Positions 27,286-38,504 of a stretch of 52,833 nt of DNA are shown here, in pieces. The DNA lies in assembly GCF_029946515.1 (NCBI RefSeq), contig NZ_JARZHH010000077.1, positions 1 through 52,833 of the forward strand. Reading direction: 5' to 3'. The notes beneath the pieces were generated by a model. That model was given only the letters and a program-made list of their open reading frames with translations, made no database searches and was not told the origin of the DNA. How positions within the stretch are numbered: the stretch's first letter is position 1; every line of letters begins with the position of its first letter. The DNA is from Polyangium sp. 6x1 (GTDB lineage Bacteria; Myxococcota_A; Polyangia; Polyangiales; Polyangiaceae). The position numbers and the translations under genes are program-made.

Positions 27286-28176
27286 TCAAGCGGCGCCCGC
27301 GCTGGGCTTCTTGCACACGAGGAATCTGCGCGGGTGGATGCCGTAGCGCGCCCGCGTCGCGTCGTCGAACGCGCGCTCCACGTCGACGATCTCGACCTCG
27401 AAGCCGAGCTTTCGCAGCCGATCCGGAAGGTCGTTTCCGTAACGGCGGCGGTGCATCGCCTCCTCGGGCCGCGCCCGGCCGTACTCCTCCGTGGGCGCGT
27501 TCCAGTTCATCGCGTTGTCGAGCAGGCCCATCCCGCCCGGCGCGAGGATGCGGTAGAGCTCGCGCATCGCGCTCTCGTCGTCCTCGATGAGATCGAGCAC
27601 GTGGAAGCAGACCCAGAGGTCGAACGAGCCTTCGGCGAAGGGCGCGGAGACGAGGTCCCCGCGCACCATCGCGTGCGGCGCGTAGAGGTCGAACGAGACG
27701 TAGTCGATGTCGTCCGGGAAGAAGCGGCGCGAGTTCGAAAGCGGCCCGATGTCGAGCACGCGGCGCCGCTTCTCGCCGAAGAAGTCCGCGAGCGTGCCCC
27801 GGCAGAAGAGCGGCAGGAGGCGGACGCGATCGGTCGAGCCGCACGCGTAGCAGAGCGTGTTCTCGCGGTAGGTGTCGAAGTAGTAGACCGGGCCGAAGCG
27901 ATCGCCCGTCCAGCCGCAGAGCGTGCAGGCCCGATCGCCCTCGCGGCCCTGGAGCGCGCCGCCGATCTCGCGGCCGAGCGCGCGGAGGGCGCGGACGCCG
28001 TTCTCGACGCCGTCTCGGCGCCCGCGCCCGGCGAAGCGGGCCATCGTGACGCCGATCGAGGCGGCGCGGCCGAGGTAGGCGCGCGCGCGCACGAGCGGGC
28101 CCGGATCGGGGAGGGGGTTGGGGCCCTCAGCTTGTCCGAGCGTATCCCCAAGCGTCGAACCGGAGGTGCGAGTCAT
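27286..28176 (-). CDS. Zinc-ribbon methyltransferase of the glycan locus
   Basis: About 296 aa. Residues about 83-115 hold paired Cys motifs CTLCG and CYACGS, spaced like a zinc ribbon and followed by DRVRLLP. The SAM domain continues with RRVLDIGPLSNSRRFF (motif I), VSFDLYAPHAM, FDLWVCFHVLDLI and LAPGGMGLLDNAMNW. Proteins with a Zn knuckle before the methyltransferase core occur near sugar genes. ATG 28176 is listed, but the first 25 residues are encoded within a family-2 repeat, so the ATG at 28044 (MARFAGRGRR) may be the real start. It is followed by a GT2 gene. Confidence 0.8.
   Translation of the reverse strand: MTRTSGSTLGDTLGQAEGPNPLPDPGPLVRARAYLGRAASIGVTMARFAGRGRRDGVENGVRALRALGREIGGALQGREGDRACTLCGWTGDRFGPVYYFDTYRENTLCYACGSTDRVRLLPLFCRGTLADFFGEKRRRVLDIGPLSNSRRFFPDDIDYVSFDLYAPHAMVRGDLVSAPFAEGSFDLWVCFHVLDLIEDDESAMRELYRILAPGGMGLLDNAMNWNAPTEEYGRARPEEAMHRRRYGNDLPDRLRKLGFEVEIVDVERAFDDATRARYGIHPRRFLVCKKPSAGAA
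28116..28167. repeat. Diverged single copy of the family-2 hairpin repeat
   Basis: GGTTGGGG (28116), CTTGTCCGAGCG and CCCCAAGCGTC align with the 31.9-kb unit GGTTTGGGGCG...CCCCAAGCGTT, with GGAGGT following in both. The stem is partly mismatched. It falls in the 5' end of the zinc-ribbon methyltransferase gene. Confidence 0.6.
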
Positions 28177-28229
28177 GGCTGCGCCGTCTACTCAATCGGG
28201 CGCCGCGCGTCGACGCGTTTTCTCGACGC

Positions 28230-29636
28230 TCAGGCGTCGCTCTTCTGCCGCTCGTCGTGGAGCCGCCGCGCCGCCGCGAGCAGCCGGTCGTGCTCGTTCT
28301 CGGCTGGATCGTCGGTCACGACCTCCACGAGCGCCGCGAGGATCTCGCCCACCACGCGCCCGGGTGGGAGGCCGAGCTCCCGCATGAGCTCGTTGCCACG
28401 GATCTTCAGATCCTTCGTCCCGAGCGCCGCGCCCGCCGCGAGCAGGCTCGTCGCGCGCGCCCGCAGCCGCTCGATCGCCTGCACCTCGTCCGTCGCGTCG
28501 CGCCCCTTGCCGCGCACGTCCGAGAGCGCCAGCGCATACAGATCCGGCGCGAGATCCGGCGTGACGCGACGGATCCAGCGACGCACGGCCGCGTCGGTCC
28601 AGCCCTCGTCGTAACAGATGAGGTGGTGGCGGACGAGCGCGGCGATCCGATCACGCTCCTCGTTCGAGAAGCGCAGCCGGCCGAGGATCTCCGTCGCCAT
28701 CTCCGCGCCGATCTTCTCGTGGTCGTAGAACGTGTAGTCGCCGGTCTTGTCGGAGAACGCGCGCGTCCGCGGCTTGGCGATGTCGTGGAGCAGCGCCGCC
28801 ACGCGCAGGAGCGGTACGGGCTCGCTCGCGTCGAGGCTGGCCATCACGTGGCCCCAGACGTCGAACGCGTGCCACTTGTTCTGCGTGCAGCCGACTGCTT
28901 CGAGCAGCTCCGGGCACGTAATTTCGAGGACGCCCGTGCGGCGCATGGTCTCGAACGCTACGCTCGGCCGCGGCGCGCGCATGCTCTTCAGCCACTCGTC
29001 ACGTACGCGCTCGGCGCTCACGCGGCGGAACGTCACGAGCGAGCGCGGCTCGCCCATCGCACGCTCGGTGTCGGGATCGATCGAGAACCCGAGCGTCGCC
29101 GAGAAGCGCGCGGCCCGCAGGATCCGGAGCCCGTCCTCGCCGAAGCGCTCGCGCGGATCACCCACCGCGCGCACCACGCCGGCGTCGAGATCACGCTTGC
29201 CGCCGAACGGATCGATCAGGTGGCCGTCCACGGGATCGAGGGCGATCGCGTTCACCGTGAAGTCGCGCCGCGCGAGATCCGCGCTGATGTCGTCGACGAA
29301 CTCGACCGAGTCGGGGCGGCGCCCGTCGCTGTACGCGCCTTCTCCGCGCAGCGTCGTCACCTCGTAGTGCACGCCGCGCAGGAGCACGGTGACCGTGCCG
29401 TGCTGCAGGCCTGTGGGGATGACCTTGCGGAACATCCGCATGACCTCCTCCGGCCGCGCGTCGGTCGCGACGTCCCAGTCCTTCGCGGGCTCGCCGCGCA
29501 GGAGATCCCGCACGCAGCCGCCCACGATCCAGCCCCGCTTGCCGTTCTCGCGCAGGCGGCGGCAGATCCCGAGCACGTCTTCGGGGACCTTCTCGATGAG
29601 GTGAGCGACGCCTTCCACGGCGCTCGGCTTTACCAC
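28230..29636 (-). CDS. CCA-adding enzyme / poly(A) polymerase family nucleotidyltransferase with HD domain
   Basis: Class II nucleotidyltransferase of 468 aa acting on tRNA 3' ends (CCA addition or repair) or adding A residues. It starts at GTG 29636. The palm shows the Gly-rich GGCVRDLLRGEPAKDWDVATDA with two catalytic Asp residues. RRDFTVNAIALDP and RFGEDGLRILRAARFSA (the primer and nucleotide-binding motifs) follow. The C-terminal half holds an HD phosphohydrolase-type domain, LLHDIAKPRTR with HD, and HHLICYDEG. HD fusion is common in bacterial CCA-adding enzymes. It lies 22 bases downstream of the kinase gene. Specificity (CCA or poly(A)) is unresolved. Confidence 0.88.
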   Translation of the reverse strand: MVKPSAVEGVAHLIEKVPEDVLGICRRLRENGKRGWIVGGCVRDLLRGEPAKDWDVATDARPEEVMRMFRKVIPTGLQHGTVTVLLRGVHYEVTTLRGEGAYSDGRRPDSVEFVDDISADLARRDFTVNAIALDPVDGHLIDPFGGKRDLDAGVVRAVGDPRERFGEDGLRILRAARFSATLGFSIDPDTERAMGEPRSLVTFRRVSAERVRDEWLKSMRAPRPSVAFETMRRTGVLEITCPELLEAVGCTQNKWHAFDVWGHVMASLDASEPVPLLRVAALLHDIAKPRTRAFSDKTGDYTFYDHEKIGAEMATEILGRLRFSNEERDRIAALVRHHLICYDEGWTDAAVRRWIRRVTPDLAPDLYALALSDVRGKGRDATDEVQAIERLRARATSLLAAGAALGTKDLKIRGNELMRELGLPPGRVVGEILAALVEVVTDDPAENEHDRLLAAARRLHDERQKSDA

Positions 29637-29658
29637 GCTTCGGGCGCGGAGACGCCCT

Positions 29659-31746
<2,088 letters not shown>

Positions 31747-32070
31747 GCAGGAGATCGCAGATAGTTCGGGAAGCTAGGGGTCATCGTAGCAGGACGCGGC
31801 GAGCACGAGAAGAGCGTGGAGGACGTCTGTCCGGTCCTGGCTTGATGGGCGTTCGGGGTTTGGGGCGTAGCTCGGCTTGCCGAGCGCAGCCCCAAGCGTT
31901 TCGGAGGTTTGGGGCGTAGCTCGGCTTGCCGAGCGCAGCTCCAAGCGTCGGGAGGGAGCGTGTTCGGGGGTTCCCCGAAGGCCCCCACGCGGTCCTCCCG
32001 ACGTGTTTGCATGTTCGCCCCGAAGCTCCCGCGTGCTGCACAGCGCCCGTTCTGCTAGAGGCTCCGCCAG
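31747..32070. other. Divergent intergenic region with two family-2 repeats
   Basis: 324 bp between the minus kinase and the plus permease. A 49-bp unit is tandemly repeated at 31857-31905 and 31906-31949, each folding as GGGGC..GCCCC around the inner stem GCTCGGCttGCCGAGC. Other items are TGCTACGAT (minus, 31783-31791) and TGCTAGAGG (plus, near 32055), the latter about 15 bases before the permease ATG; both are candidate extended -10 elements. No gene is seen. Confidence 0.6.
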
Positions 32071-33786
32071 ATGGGCTACCCTCTCGAGGTTGCGCTCCGG
32101 TACCTGGGGAGCAAAAAGCGCGCGTTCATTTCGGTCGGCACGGCCTTCGCGATCCTGGGCGTCACGCTCGGCGTGGCCGCGCTCGCGACCGTGATGAGCG
32201 TCACCGGCGGCTTCCAGGCGCAGTTTCGCGAAAAAGTCCTCGGCGTGAACGCCCACGTGCTCGTGCTCAAATACTCCACGGATTTCCGGGAGTACCGCTC
32301 GATCATGGAGCAGGTCGCCAAGGTGCCCGGCGTCAGCGCCGTCGCGCCGTTCAGCATCAACCCGATGATGTTGACCCACGGCGACGCGACGGCCACGGGC
32401 GTGCTGCTGAAGGGCGTCGATCCCGCGACGAGCCTCGGCGTGGGCATGCCGGAGGGCTCGCCGTTCGTGCTGGATCTGCCGAAGCAGGTGAAGTTCGGCT
32501 CCCTCAACGGCCTGCGCCTCCCCGGCGCGAAGCCGCCCGAGCGGAAGAGCGGTGGGCCCGACCTGCCGCCCGTGCCGATCCTGCCGGACAAGCGCCCGCT
32601 CGAGCAGGACGCGGGCGCCGATGGCGGCGACGGCAAGCAGGGGTTGCTCCGCGCGATCGAGGACGAGCTTCGCGAGAAGGCCAAGGCCGCGAAGGAGCCC
32701 GAGAAGATCGAGCCGAGCGGCGGGGGCATCGAGGAGATCCTCGCGATCGAGGCCGGCAAGCTCGGCGGCCCGGACAAAGGCGAGGCCGACAAACCCGGCT
32801 CGGACAAACCGGCGGACGAGAAGGTCGCTGCCGCGGGCGACGTCGCGGACCCGAAGGTCGCGGACGGCGCGCCCGTCGGCTCGGTCGAGCCGGAGGGCGG
32901 GTACGCGAGCAAGCTCCCCGACGACGACGACGTGCCCAAGGAGATCGATCCCGACCTCTGCGCCGATCCTGCCGAGGTGGCGAAGCTCCCGGGCATCGTC
33001 GTCGGCGTCTCGCTCTCCAAGACGCTCAAGCTCGAGCTCGGCGACTGCGTCACGGTCACCTCGCCGACGATCGGCTACTCGTACTCGGGCGGCTCGCTGA
33101 AGCCCCCCGTGGCCAAGCGTTTCCGCGTCATCGCCCAGTTCGAGGCCGGCTTCGATCAGTACGACTCGAAGCTCGTCTACACCGATCTCTACGAGGCGCA
33201 GGCGTTCTACGACCAGGGCGACACCGTCACCGGCGTGGAGATGAAGGTCGACGACATCGACCAGGCCAAGCCCATCGCCAAGCAGATCAGCCTGAACCTC
33301 GCGAGCGGCCTCTATCACACGATGGACTGGGAGGAGCTGAACCACGGCCTGTTCACGGCCCTGCTCATCCAGCAGATCCTCATGAGCGGCGTGCTCGCGC
33401 TGATCATCGTCGTCGCCGCGTTCACCGTCGTGGCCACGCTGATCATGGTCGTGCTCGACAAGACGAAGGAGATATCCGTGCTCAAGGCGATGGGCGCGAC
33501 GGACGGGGAGATCCTGCGCATCTTCCTCTACCAGGGCGGGATCATCGGCTTACTCGGCACGACGTTCGGGCTCGTGCTCGGCGTCGCCGTCTGCAAGGGC
33601 CTGTTCGTCTACGGCTTCCCGCTCGATCCGAAGGTCTACTTCATCTCGGAGCTGCCCGTGCAGGTGCGGCCGCTCGAGTTCATCATCACGGGCGCCATCG
33701 CGATCGTGATCTGCCTCGTCGCCACCATCGTCCCGAGCCTCTACGCCGCCCGCCTCCGCCCCGCCGAGGGCTTCCGCGCCCAGTGA
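32071..33786 (+). CDS. LolC/LolE-like lipoprotein transport permease with a large insert
   Basis: A 571-aa inner-membrane permease of the FtsX/LolCE family, which with LolD releases lipoproteins from the membrane. A first helix at about 22-44 (ILGVTLGVAALATV) is followed by a periplasmic MacB-like domain, then three C-terminal helices around SGVLALIIVVAAFTVV, GGIIGLLGTTFGLVLG and GAIAIVICLVATI, with the KTKEISVLKAMGAT signature between them. Residues about 135-300 are an extra acidic, Lys/Gly/Pro-rich low-complexity stretch absent from the usual 400-aa protein. No lolD is adjacent. ATG 32071. Confidence 0.85.
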   Translation: MGYPLEVALRYLGSKKRAFISVGTAFAILGVTLGVAALATVMSVTGGFQAQFREKVLGVNAHVLVLKYSTDFREYRSIMEQVAKVPGVSAVAPFSINPMMLTHGDATATGVLLKGVDPATSLGVGMPEGSPFVLDLPKQVKFGSLNGLRLPGAKPPERKSGGPDLPPVPILPDKRPLEQDAGADGGDGKQGLLRAIEDELREKAKAAKEPEKIEPSGGGIEEILAIEAGKLGGPDKGEADKPGSDKPADEKVAAAGDVADPKVADGAPVGSVEPEGGYASKLPDDDDVPKEIDPDLCADPAEVAKLPGIVVGVSLSKTLKLELGDCVTVTSPTIGYSYSGGSLKPPVAKRFRVIAQFEAGFDQYDSKLVYTDLYEAQAFYDQGDTVTGVEMKVDDIDQAKPIAKQISLNLASGLYHTMDWEELNHGLFTALLIQQILMSGVLALIIVVAAFTVVATLIMVVLDKTKEISVLKAMGATDGEILRIFLYQGGIIGLLGTTFGLVLGVAVCKGLFVYGFPLDPKVYFISELPVQVRPLEFIITGAIAIVICLVATIVPSLYAARLRPAEGFRAQ

Positions 33787-33789
33787 CGA

Positions 33790-36558
33790 TCAGCCGCCGA
33801 TCGGCAGCGTGAACAAGAACGTCGTCGTCTTGCCGGGCTCGCTCTCGACCCGCAGGAGGCCGCCGTGCGCCTCGACGAGGCCGCGGCAGATGTAGAGGCC
33901 GAGCCCGAGCCCCTTGATGCGCGACGTCCCCGCGCTCCCCCGCTGAAAACGCGAAAAGAGCCGCGGCATGAGCTCGGGATCGATCCCCGGCCCCTCGTTG
34001 CGCACGCAGAGCACGACCTCCTCCGGCAGCGCACGCAGCTCGATCGCGATCGGCGTCCCGGGCTCGCCGTACTTCACCGCGTTCGAGACCAGGTTCTCCA
34101 CCACCTGCTGGATGCGCGCCGCGTCGACGTGCACGAGCGGCATGTTCCGATCGATCGAGAGCCGGACGCGCCCGCGCGCCGCCTCGTCGGCGATGTCCTC
34201 GACGATCTGGCGCAAGAGGCCCGGCAAGTTCGTCGGGGCCCGGACGAGCTCGAGCCTGTGCGTGTCGAGGCGCGAGAGGTCCGAGAGATCGTCGGTCATG
34301 CGGATGAGCCGCTCGGCGCTCGCCCGGATCCGCTCGGCCTTGAGCTTCGTGGAAGGCTCGACGACGCAGCGGACGAGGTGCGCCGCGGTCGCGAGGATCG
34401 TCGTCACGGGCTGCCGGAGGTCGTGCGCGACGATGCTCGTCCACTCCTCCCGCAGCCGCGCGAGCTCCTTCATCGCGGAGATGTCGCTGAAGAGGACCAC
34501 CGCCCCCTGGATCGTGCCGTCCTCGTCACACACGGGGGAGGCGTTGACCAGCGCGTGCAGGTCCGTCCCGTCGGGTCGCTTCACGATGACCTCGCGGCCG
34601 AGGCTCACCTCGCCGCGCATCGCGCGCTCGACGCTCAGCTCGCCGGCCCCGATCGACGAGCCGTCCGGCCGGGAGACGAGCGTTCGCAGGTAGTCGAGGT
34701 TCGGCAGGGACGCGGCGAGGCCGCCGAGGAGCTGGTCCGCCATGCGGTTCTGCGTGACCTGCGGCGATCCCACGCCCTCCCAGAGCTGGATGCCGACCGG
34801 CGAGCTCTCGATGACGGCCCGGAGCCAGCGGCGCTCGTCCGCGAGGGCCCGCCGTCCCGCCTCGCGCTCGCGCTCCGCGCGGCGGAGGTCGGTGATGTCT
34901 TGCACGACGCCGAGCACGTTGAGCGGCCGCCCCGCTTCGTCCCGCGTGAGCTCGGCCTCGACGCGCACGATCCGGTGTTCGCCGTCCGGCCGGAGGACCC
35001 GGTGCTCGCACGAGAAGGGCTCGCCTCGCTCGACGAGCGCGCGGAAGGCTTCGAGGATCCGCGTCCGCTCCTCGGGAGGGAGCACGCTCGCGAGCGTCTG
35101 CGGTGGCTCGGGGCCGGTGCGCGGCGGGAGGCCGAAGATGCGGTAGACCTCCTCCGACCAGCACGACTCTCCCGCCTTCGCGTCCCACTCCCAGTGGCCC
35201 ACGTGCGCGACGCTCTGCGCGCGCGCGAGGCTCTCGCGGCTCCTTCGGAGCGCCTGCTCGGCCCGGCGCTGCTCGGTCACGTCCTGGATCGTGCCGACGA
35301 TCCGCACGGCCTTGCCCGCAGCGTCGCACTCGATGTCGGCCTCCTGGTGGAGGAGCCGCTCCTCGCCGTCCGGGCGGCGGATGTGGAGGTCGACCGAGAA
35401 GCTCCGGCCGCTCTCGAGCGCTGCCTCGTAGGCCGCCCGCACGCGCGCTTGCTCCTCGGGGCTCATCCGCGCCGCGAGGAGCGCGCTCGCGTCCTCGAGC
35501 GTGCGCGGGGTGGGCGTCGGCTCGAGGCCGAGCAGGCGGTAACACTCGGCCGACCAGCGGACCTCGTTGTCTCGGATGTCCCAGTCGATGCTGCCGACGC
35601 GCGCGATCCGCTGCGCCCGCGTCAAGCTCTCGTGGTCGCGCCGCATCCGCGCGGAGGCGCGGCTCTGCTCGGTCATGTCGTGCAGGCCCGCCACGTGGCA
35701 GCCGGGGATCACGTTCGCCCGCGCGTGGTACTCGACGTCGATCGTGCTGCCGTCGCCCCGGACGAACGTGAAATGGCCGGTCTGGATCCCGTCGCTCAGG
35801 AAGGTTCGCCACAGCTCGTCGAACCTGGCATTGCCGTGGGCCGGCGTGATTTCGCGGATCGTGAGGCCGACGATCTCCTCGCGGCTCCGGCCGAGCAGGC
35901 TGCAGGCGGCGGCGTTCGCTTCGAGGAGCCGGCCGTCGTCGTTCGCGACGAGGATGGATCCCATCGCGGTGTCGAAGAACGTTCGGAACGCGTATTGCCA
36001 GGCCGAGGCGCTCGCTTCGGCCTCGCCGCGCGCGCGCTTGTCCTCGAGCACGCTCGCCGCGAGGTCGGCCAGCGCTTCGAGCGCGCCGCGGGTCTTCAGG
36101 CTGTTCGGTCGGGTAAAACCCGCGACGAGCGCGCCCGTGCGTTCGCCGTGCAGGGCGACGGGCGCGGCCATGAAAAACCGCACGCCGCTCGCCGCGTGGG
36201 CCATGCGGACGTCCTCGGGTGCCGCGGGCGCTTCGGCGTCGGCGCTCTCGATCGTGCCGCCGCGGACGGCCCGAGCGACGAAGCTCTCCGCGACCGGGGA
36301 GATGCGGTGGAGCGGCGCGGGCCATTCCGGCGGGCCGCCTCGATGGGCGACGAGCTCGAGCGCGCCCCTCGTGTTCGGCAGGTAAAGCAGGAGAAAATCG
36401 GCGTCGAGCGCGCAACGCGCTGTCGTGTACAGGCGCTCGAAGGGCTTCGCCACGGATTCGCGCGTCCAATCACGCGCGGCAGAGCCCTCCGTGGCATGCG
36501 GCCCGAAGCCTTTGCCCATCCACGCAGGCCAGGTTGTTCCCCTCCACTCGTTGCTCAC
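33790..36558 (-). CDS. GAF/multi-PAS sensor histidine kinase
   Basis: About 922 aa with no membrane helix, so likely cytosolic sensing. Order from GTG 36558: GAF about 40-178, PAS1 192-300, PAS2 320-430 and PAS3 450-558 (both PAS3-fold with SIDWDI and HWEWDA), and PAS4 576-700. The dimerisation domain has SIVAHDLRQP (His about 712), and the HATPase domain has the N-box LVSNAVKYGE and the G-boxes GIDPELMPRLF and GLGLGLYICRG. No response regulator is adjacent, so it is an orphan. ATG 36519 is an alternative start. It converges with the permease gene (3-base gap). Confidence 0.9.
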   Translation of the reverse strand: MSNEWRGTTWPAWMGKGFGPHATEGSAARDWTRESVAKPFERLYTTARCALDADFLLLYLPNTRGALELVAHRGGPPEWPAPLHRISPVAESFVARAVRGGTIESADAEAPAAPEDVRMAHAASGVRFFMAAPVALHGERTGALVAGFTRPNSLKTRGALEALADLAASVLEDKRARGEAEASASAWQYAFRTFFDTAMGSILVANDDGRLLEANAAACSLLGRSREEIVGLTIREITPAHGNARFDELWRTFLSDGIQTGHFTFVRGDGSTIDVEYHARANVIPGCHVAGLHDMTEQSRASARMRRDHESLTRAQRIARVGSIDWDIRDNEVRWSAECYRLLGLEPTPTPRTLEDASALLAARMSPEEQARVRAAYEAALESGRSFSVDLHIRRPDGEERLLHQEADIECDAAGKAVRIVGTIQDVTEQRRAEQALRRSRESLARAQSVAHVGHWEWDAKAGESCWSEEVYRIFGLPPRTGPEPPQTLASVLPPEERTRILEAFRALVERGEPFSCEHRVLRPDGEHRIVRVEAELTRDEAGRPLNVLGVVQDITDLRRAEREREAGRRALADERRWLRAVIESSPVGIQLWEGVGSPQVTQNRMADQLLGGLAASLPNLDYLRTLVSRPDGSSIGAGELSVERAMRGEVSLGREVIVKRPDGTDLHALVNASPVCDEDGTIQGAVVLFSDISAMKELARLREEWTSIVAHDLRQPVTTILATAAHLVRCVVEPSTKLKAERIRASAERLIRMTDDLSDLSRLDTHRLELVRAPTNLPGLLRQIVEDIADEAARGRVRLSIDRNMPLVHVDAARIQQVVENLVSNAVKYGEPGTPIAIELRALPEEVVLCVRNEGPGIDPELMPRLFSRFQRGSAGTSRIKGLGLGLYICRGLVEAHGGLLRVESEPGKTTTFLFTLPIGG

Positions 36559-36726
36559 GTGAGCGCCGCTAGTTTGCTGAACGAACCATGAAGCTAACAC
36601 AAGCTGAATCGTTCGAGGACGATCCGTCGCGCCTGCGTGTCGAAGGTTTGCGCGAGGCACGGCCGAGCGCGGACGGCGGCGGACGCGCCGCGGACGGCGG
36701 CTCGGCGGGCGCGGGGGAGGGGCGCT

Positions 36727-38502
36727 TCAGCCGGGTCGGTTGTAGTTCGTGTCTTCGAGCAGGATGACGTTCGTCTTCGAGCGGGTCTCGCCGACGTTCG
36801 TCACGTAGACGGCGGGCTTGTCCTGAACGGGACAGACCTTTTCGCACGCGCCGCAGCCGATGCAGAGCGAGGGATCGACGTGCGGGCGCTGCACGTGCAC
36901 GGTGGTCATCCCGGGCTCCTTGCCGTCCTCGCCCGCCATGGGCAGGCGCTTCGGGATGTCGACCTCCTCGACCCAGATGGCCTTGGGCGAGGTGGGGCAG
37001 AACTCTTCACAAACGATGCACGGCGTGGCCATGGCCCAGGGCAGGCAGCGGCCCTGATCGTAGAATGCGGTGCCGATCGAGACGGGCTTCTGGCCAATGC
37101 CGAGCTTCTGATCCTCGGTGATCTTCTGGATTGCACCGGTCGGACAAACCTGGCCGCAGAGCACGCAGGAGTGCTCGCAATAGCCGATGCGGGGGATGAG
37201 GATCGGCGTCCAGATGCCCTCGACGCCGGCCTCGAAGAACGCCGGGTGCAGGGCGTTGTTCGGGCAGACCTTCATGCACTCGGCGCAGCGGATGCAGCGC
37301 TCGAGGAATTCGCGCTCCTCGACCGAGCCGGGCGGCCGGATGACGCGGTGGTCGTAGTTTGCGTCGATGACGTCGGCGATGCGCATCGCCGGGATGACCA
37401 CGGCGCCCGCGGCGGCCGAGGCAATGGCGGTGCGGCGGCCCGTGTCCGGCTTCGAGATCGTGCTCTTGCGGCTCGGGAGGAAGCGGAACTTGATCACGTC
37501 CTCCGGGCAGGCATTCTCGCAGTTCAGGCACATGTGGCACTCGTCCTGGCGCCACTTCACGCCCCCCTGCGGCGAATCCGCGCCCTGGCAATGCACGAGG
37601 CACAGATTGCAATCGGTGCACTTCGCGTGGTCCTTCTCCATGCCGAAGAGCGCGAAGCGGGCGAAGACGCCGAGGAACGCGCCGAGCGGACAGAGGACGC
37701 GGCACCAGAACCGCGGGATCACGCGGTTCATGAACAGGATCGCGACGAGCAGGATCCCGATGAACCAGGTCTGGTGGAAATAGAACTGCTTCGATTGCCA
37801 GACGGTCTGCGCCAGGAAATCCTGGGCGCTGTCGGCGGCGGCCTGCACGGGGCGCACGCCGGTCTGGCCCGTGGCCATGCTGGTGACGCCGGTGACGTAC
37901 TGGAGGGCCGGAATGACGGCGAGGCCGATCGCGCGGACCGCGACGCAGATCGGATCGAAGAGGCCGCCGATCGCGCTGCCGGCGACGCTCGCCGCGAGGA
38001 AGGCGTAGAGCAGGAAATATTTTACCTGCTGGCGCGTCGCGGTCTTGTTCGATTCGACGCGCTTATTTCCGCGCAAATACCGAGACGGAAAAATCCAGCC
38101 GAAGAAATGGTGGAGCGTGCCGAACGGGCAGATCCATCCGCAAAAGACGCGGCCGAAGACGAGCGTCACCGCGAGCAGGCCGACGGACCAGGCGAGCCCG
38201 CGGTAGACCGTGTGCGTCGAGAGCAACGTCATCGCCGCGACGAACGGGTCGGCGAGCAGGTACGCCTCGACGGGCAGGGGCAGGCGCACCGCGGTCTCGG
38301 CGGACGCGAACGAGCCGCGGAATGCGGTCTGGAAGAGGAAATAGAGAAACAGCGCGAGGAAGCCGGCCTGCGAGACGCGACGCACCCAGACGAGGATGCG
38401 GATCGACAGACGCGCCTCGATGCCCGAGCCGGGGCGTCCTTTCACCTTGGCGGGCTTTTTGGCCGGGGTTTTGGCCGTTCCGACGAGAGCGGGAGCGGCC
38501 AT
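36727..38502 (-). CDS. Membrane polyferredoxin (NapH/NosR-like plus 4Fe-4S clusters)
   Basis: A 591-aa electron-transfer protein. The N-terminal 330 residues hold several transmembrane helices and two CxxxCP loops, FCGWICPFG and FWCRVLCPLG, as in NapH/NosR membrane ferredoxins. The rest carries six ferredoxin-type Cys groups: CTDCNLCLVHC, CHMCLNCENAC, CIRCAECMKVC, CEHSCVLCGQVC, CLPWAMATPC..CEEFC and CIGCGACEKVC, enough for up to six Fe4S4 clusters. It probably passes electrons between the quinone pool and an unknown partner. ATG 38502 starts 2 bases after the DUF362 stop with GGAGGT upstream, so the pair is translated together. Confidence 0.88.
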   Translation of the reverse strand: MAAPALVGTAKTPAKKPAKVKGRPGSGIEARLSIRILVWVRRVSQAGFLALFLYFLFQTAFRGSFASAETAVRLPLPVEAYLLADPFVAAMTLLSTHTVYRGLAWSVGLLAVTLVFGRVFCGWICPFGTLHHFFGWIFPSRYLRGNKRVESNKTATRQQVKYFLLYAFLAASVAGSAIGGLFDPICVAVRAIGLAVIPALQYVTGVTSMATGQTGVRPVQAAADSAQDFLAQTVWQSKQFYFHQTWFIGILLVAILFMNRVIPRFWCRVLCPLGAFLGVFARFALFGMEKDHAKCTDCNLCLVHCQGADSPQGGVKWRQDECHMCLNCENACPEDVIKFRFLPSRKSTISKPDTGRRTAIASAAAGAVVIPAMRIADVIDANYDHRVIRPPGSVEEREFLERCIRCAECMKVCPNNALHPAFFEAGVEGIWTPILIPRIGYCEHSCVLCGQVCPTGAIQKITEDQKLGIGQKPVSIGTAFYDQGRCLPWAMATPCIVCEEFCPTSPKAIWVEEVDIPKRLPMAGEDGKEPGMTTVHVQRPHVDPSLCIGCGACEKVCPVQDKPAVYVTNVGETRSKTNVILLEDTNYNRPG

Positions 38503-38504
38503 CG

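Noticed and set aside
33865-36591. Long plus-strand open frame (about 900 residues) over the histidine kinase
   Set aside because: Antisense to recognisable GAF, PAS and HATPase motifs; shadow of high-GC coding.
36588-36767. Possible small plus-strand gene starting MKLTQAESFEDD
   Set aside because: Only about 60 codons, no ribosome-binding site seen, runs into the polyferredoxin 3' end, and has low-complexity Gly/Arg content.
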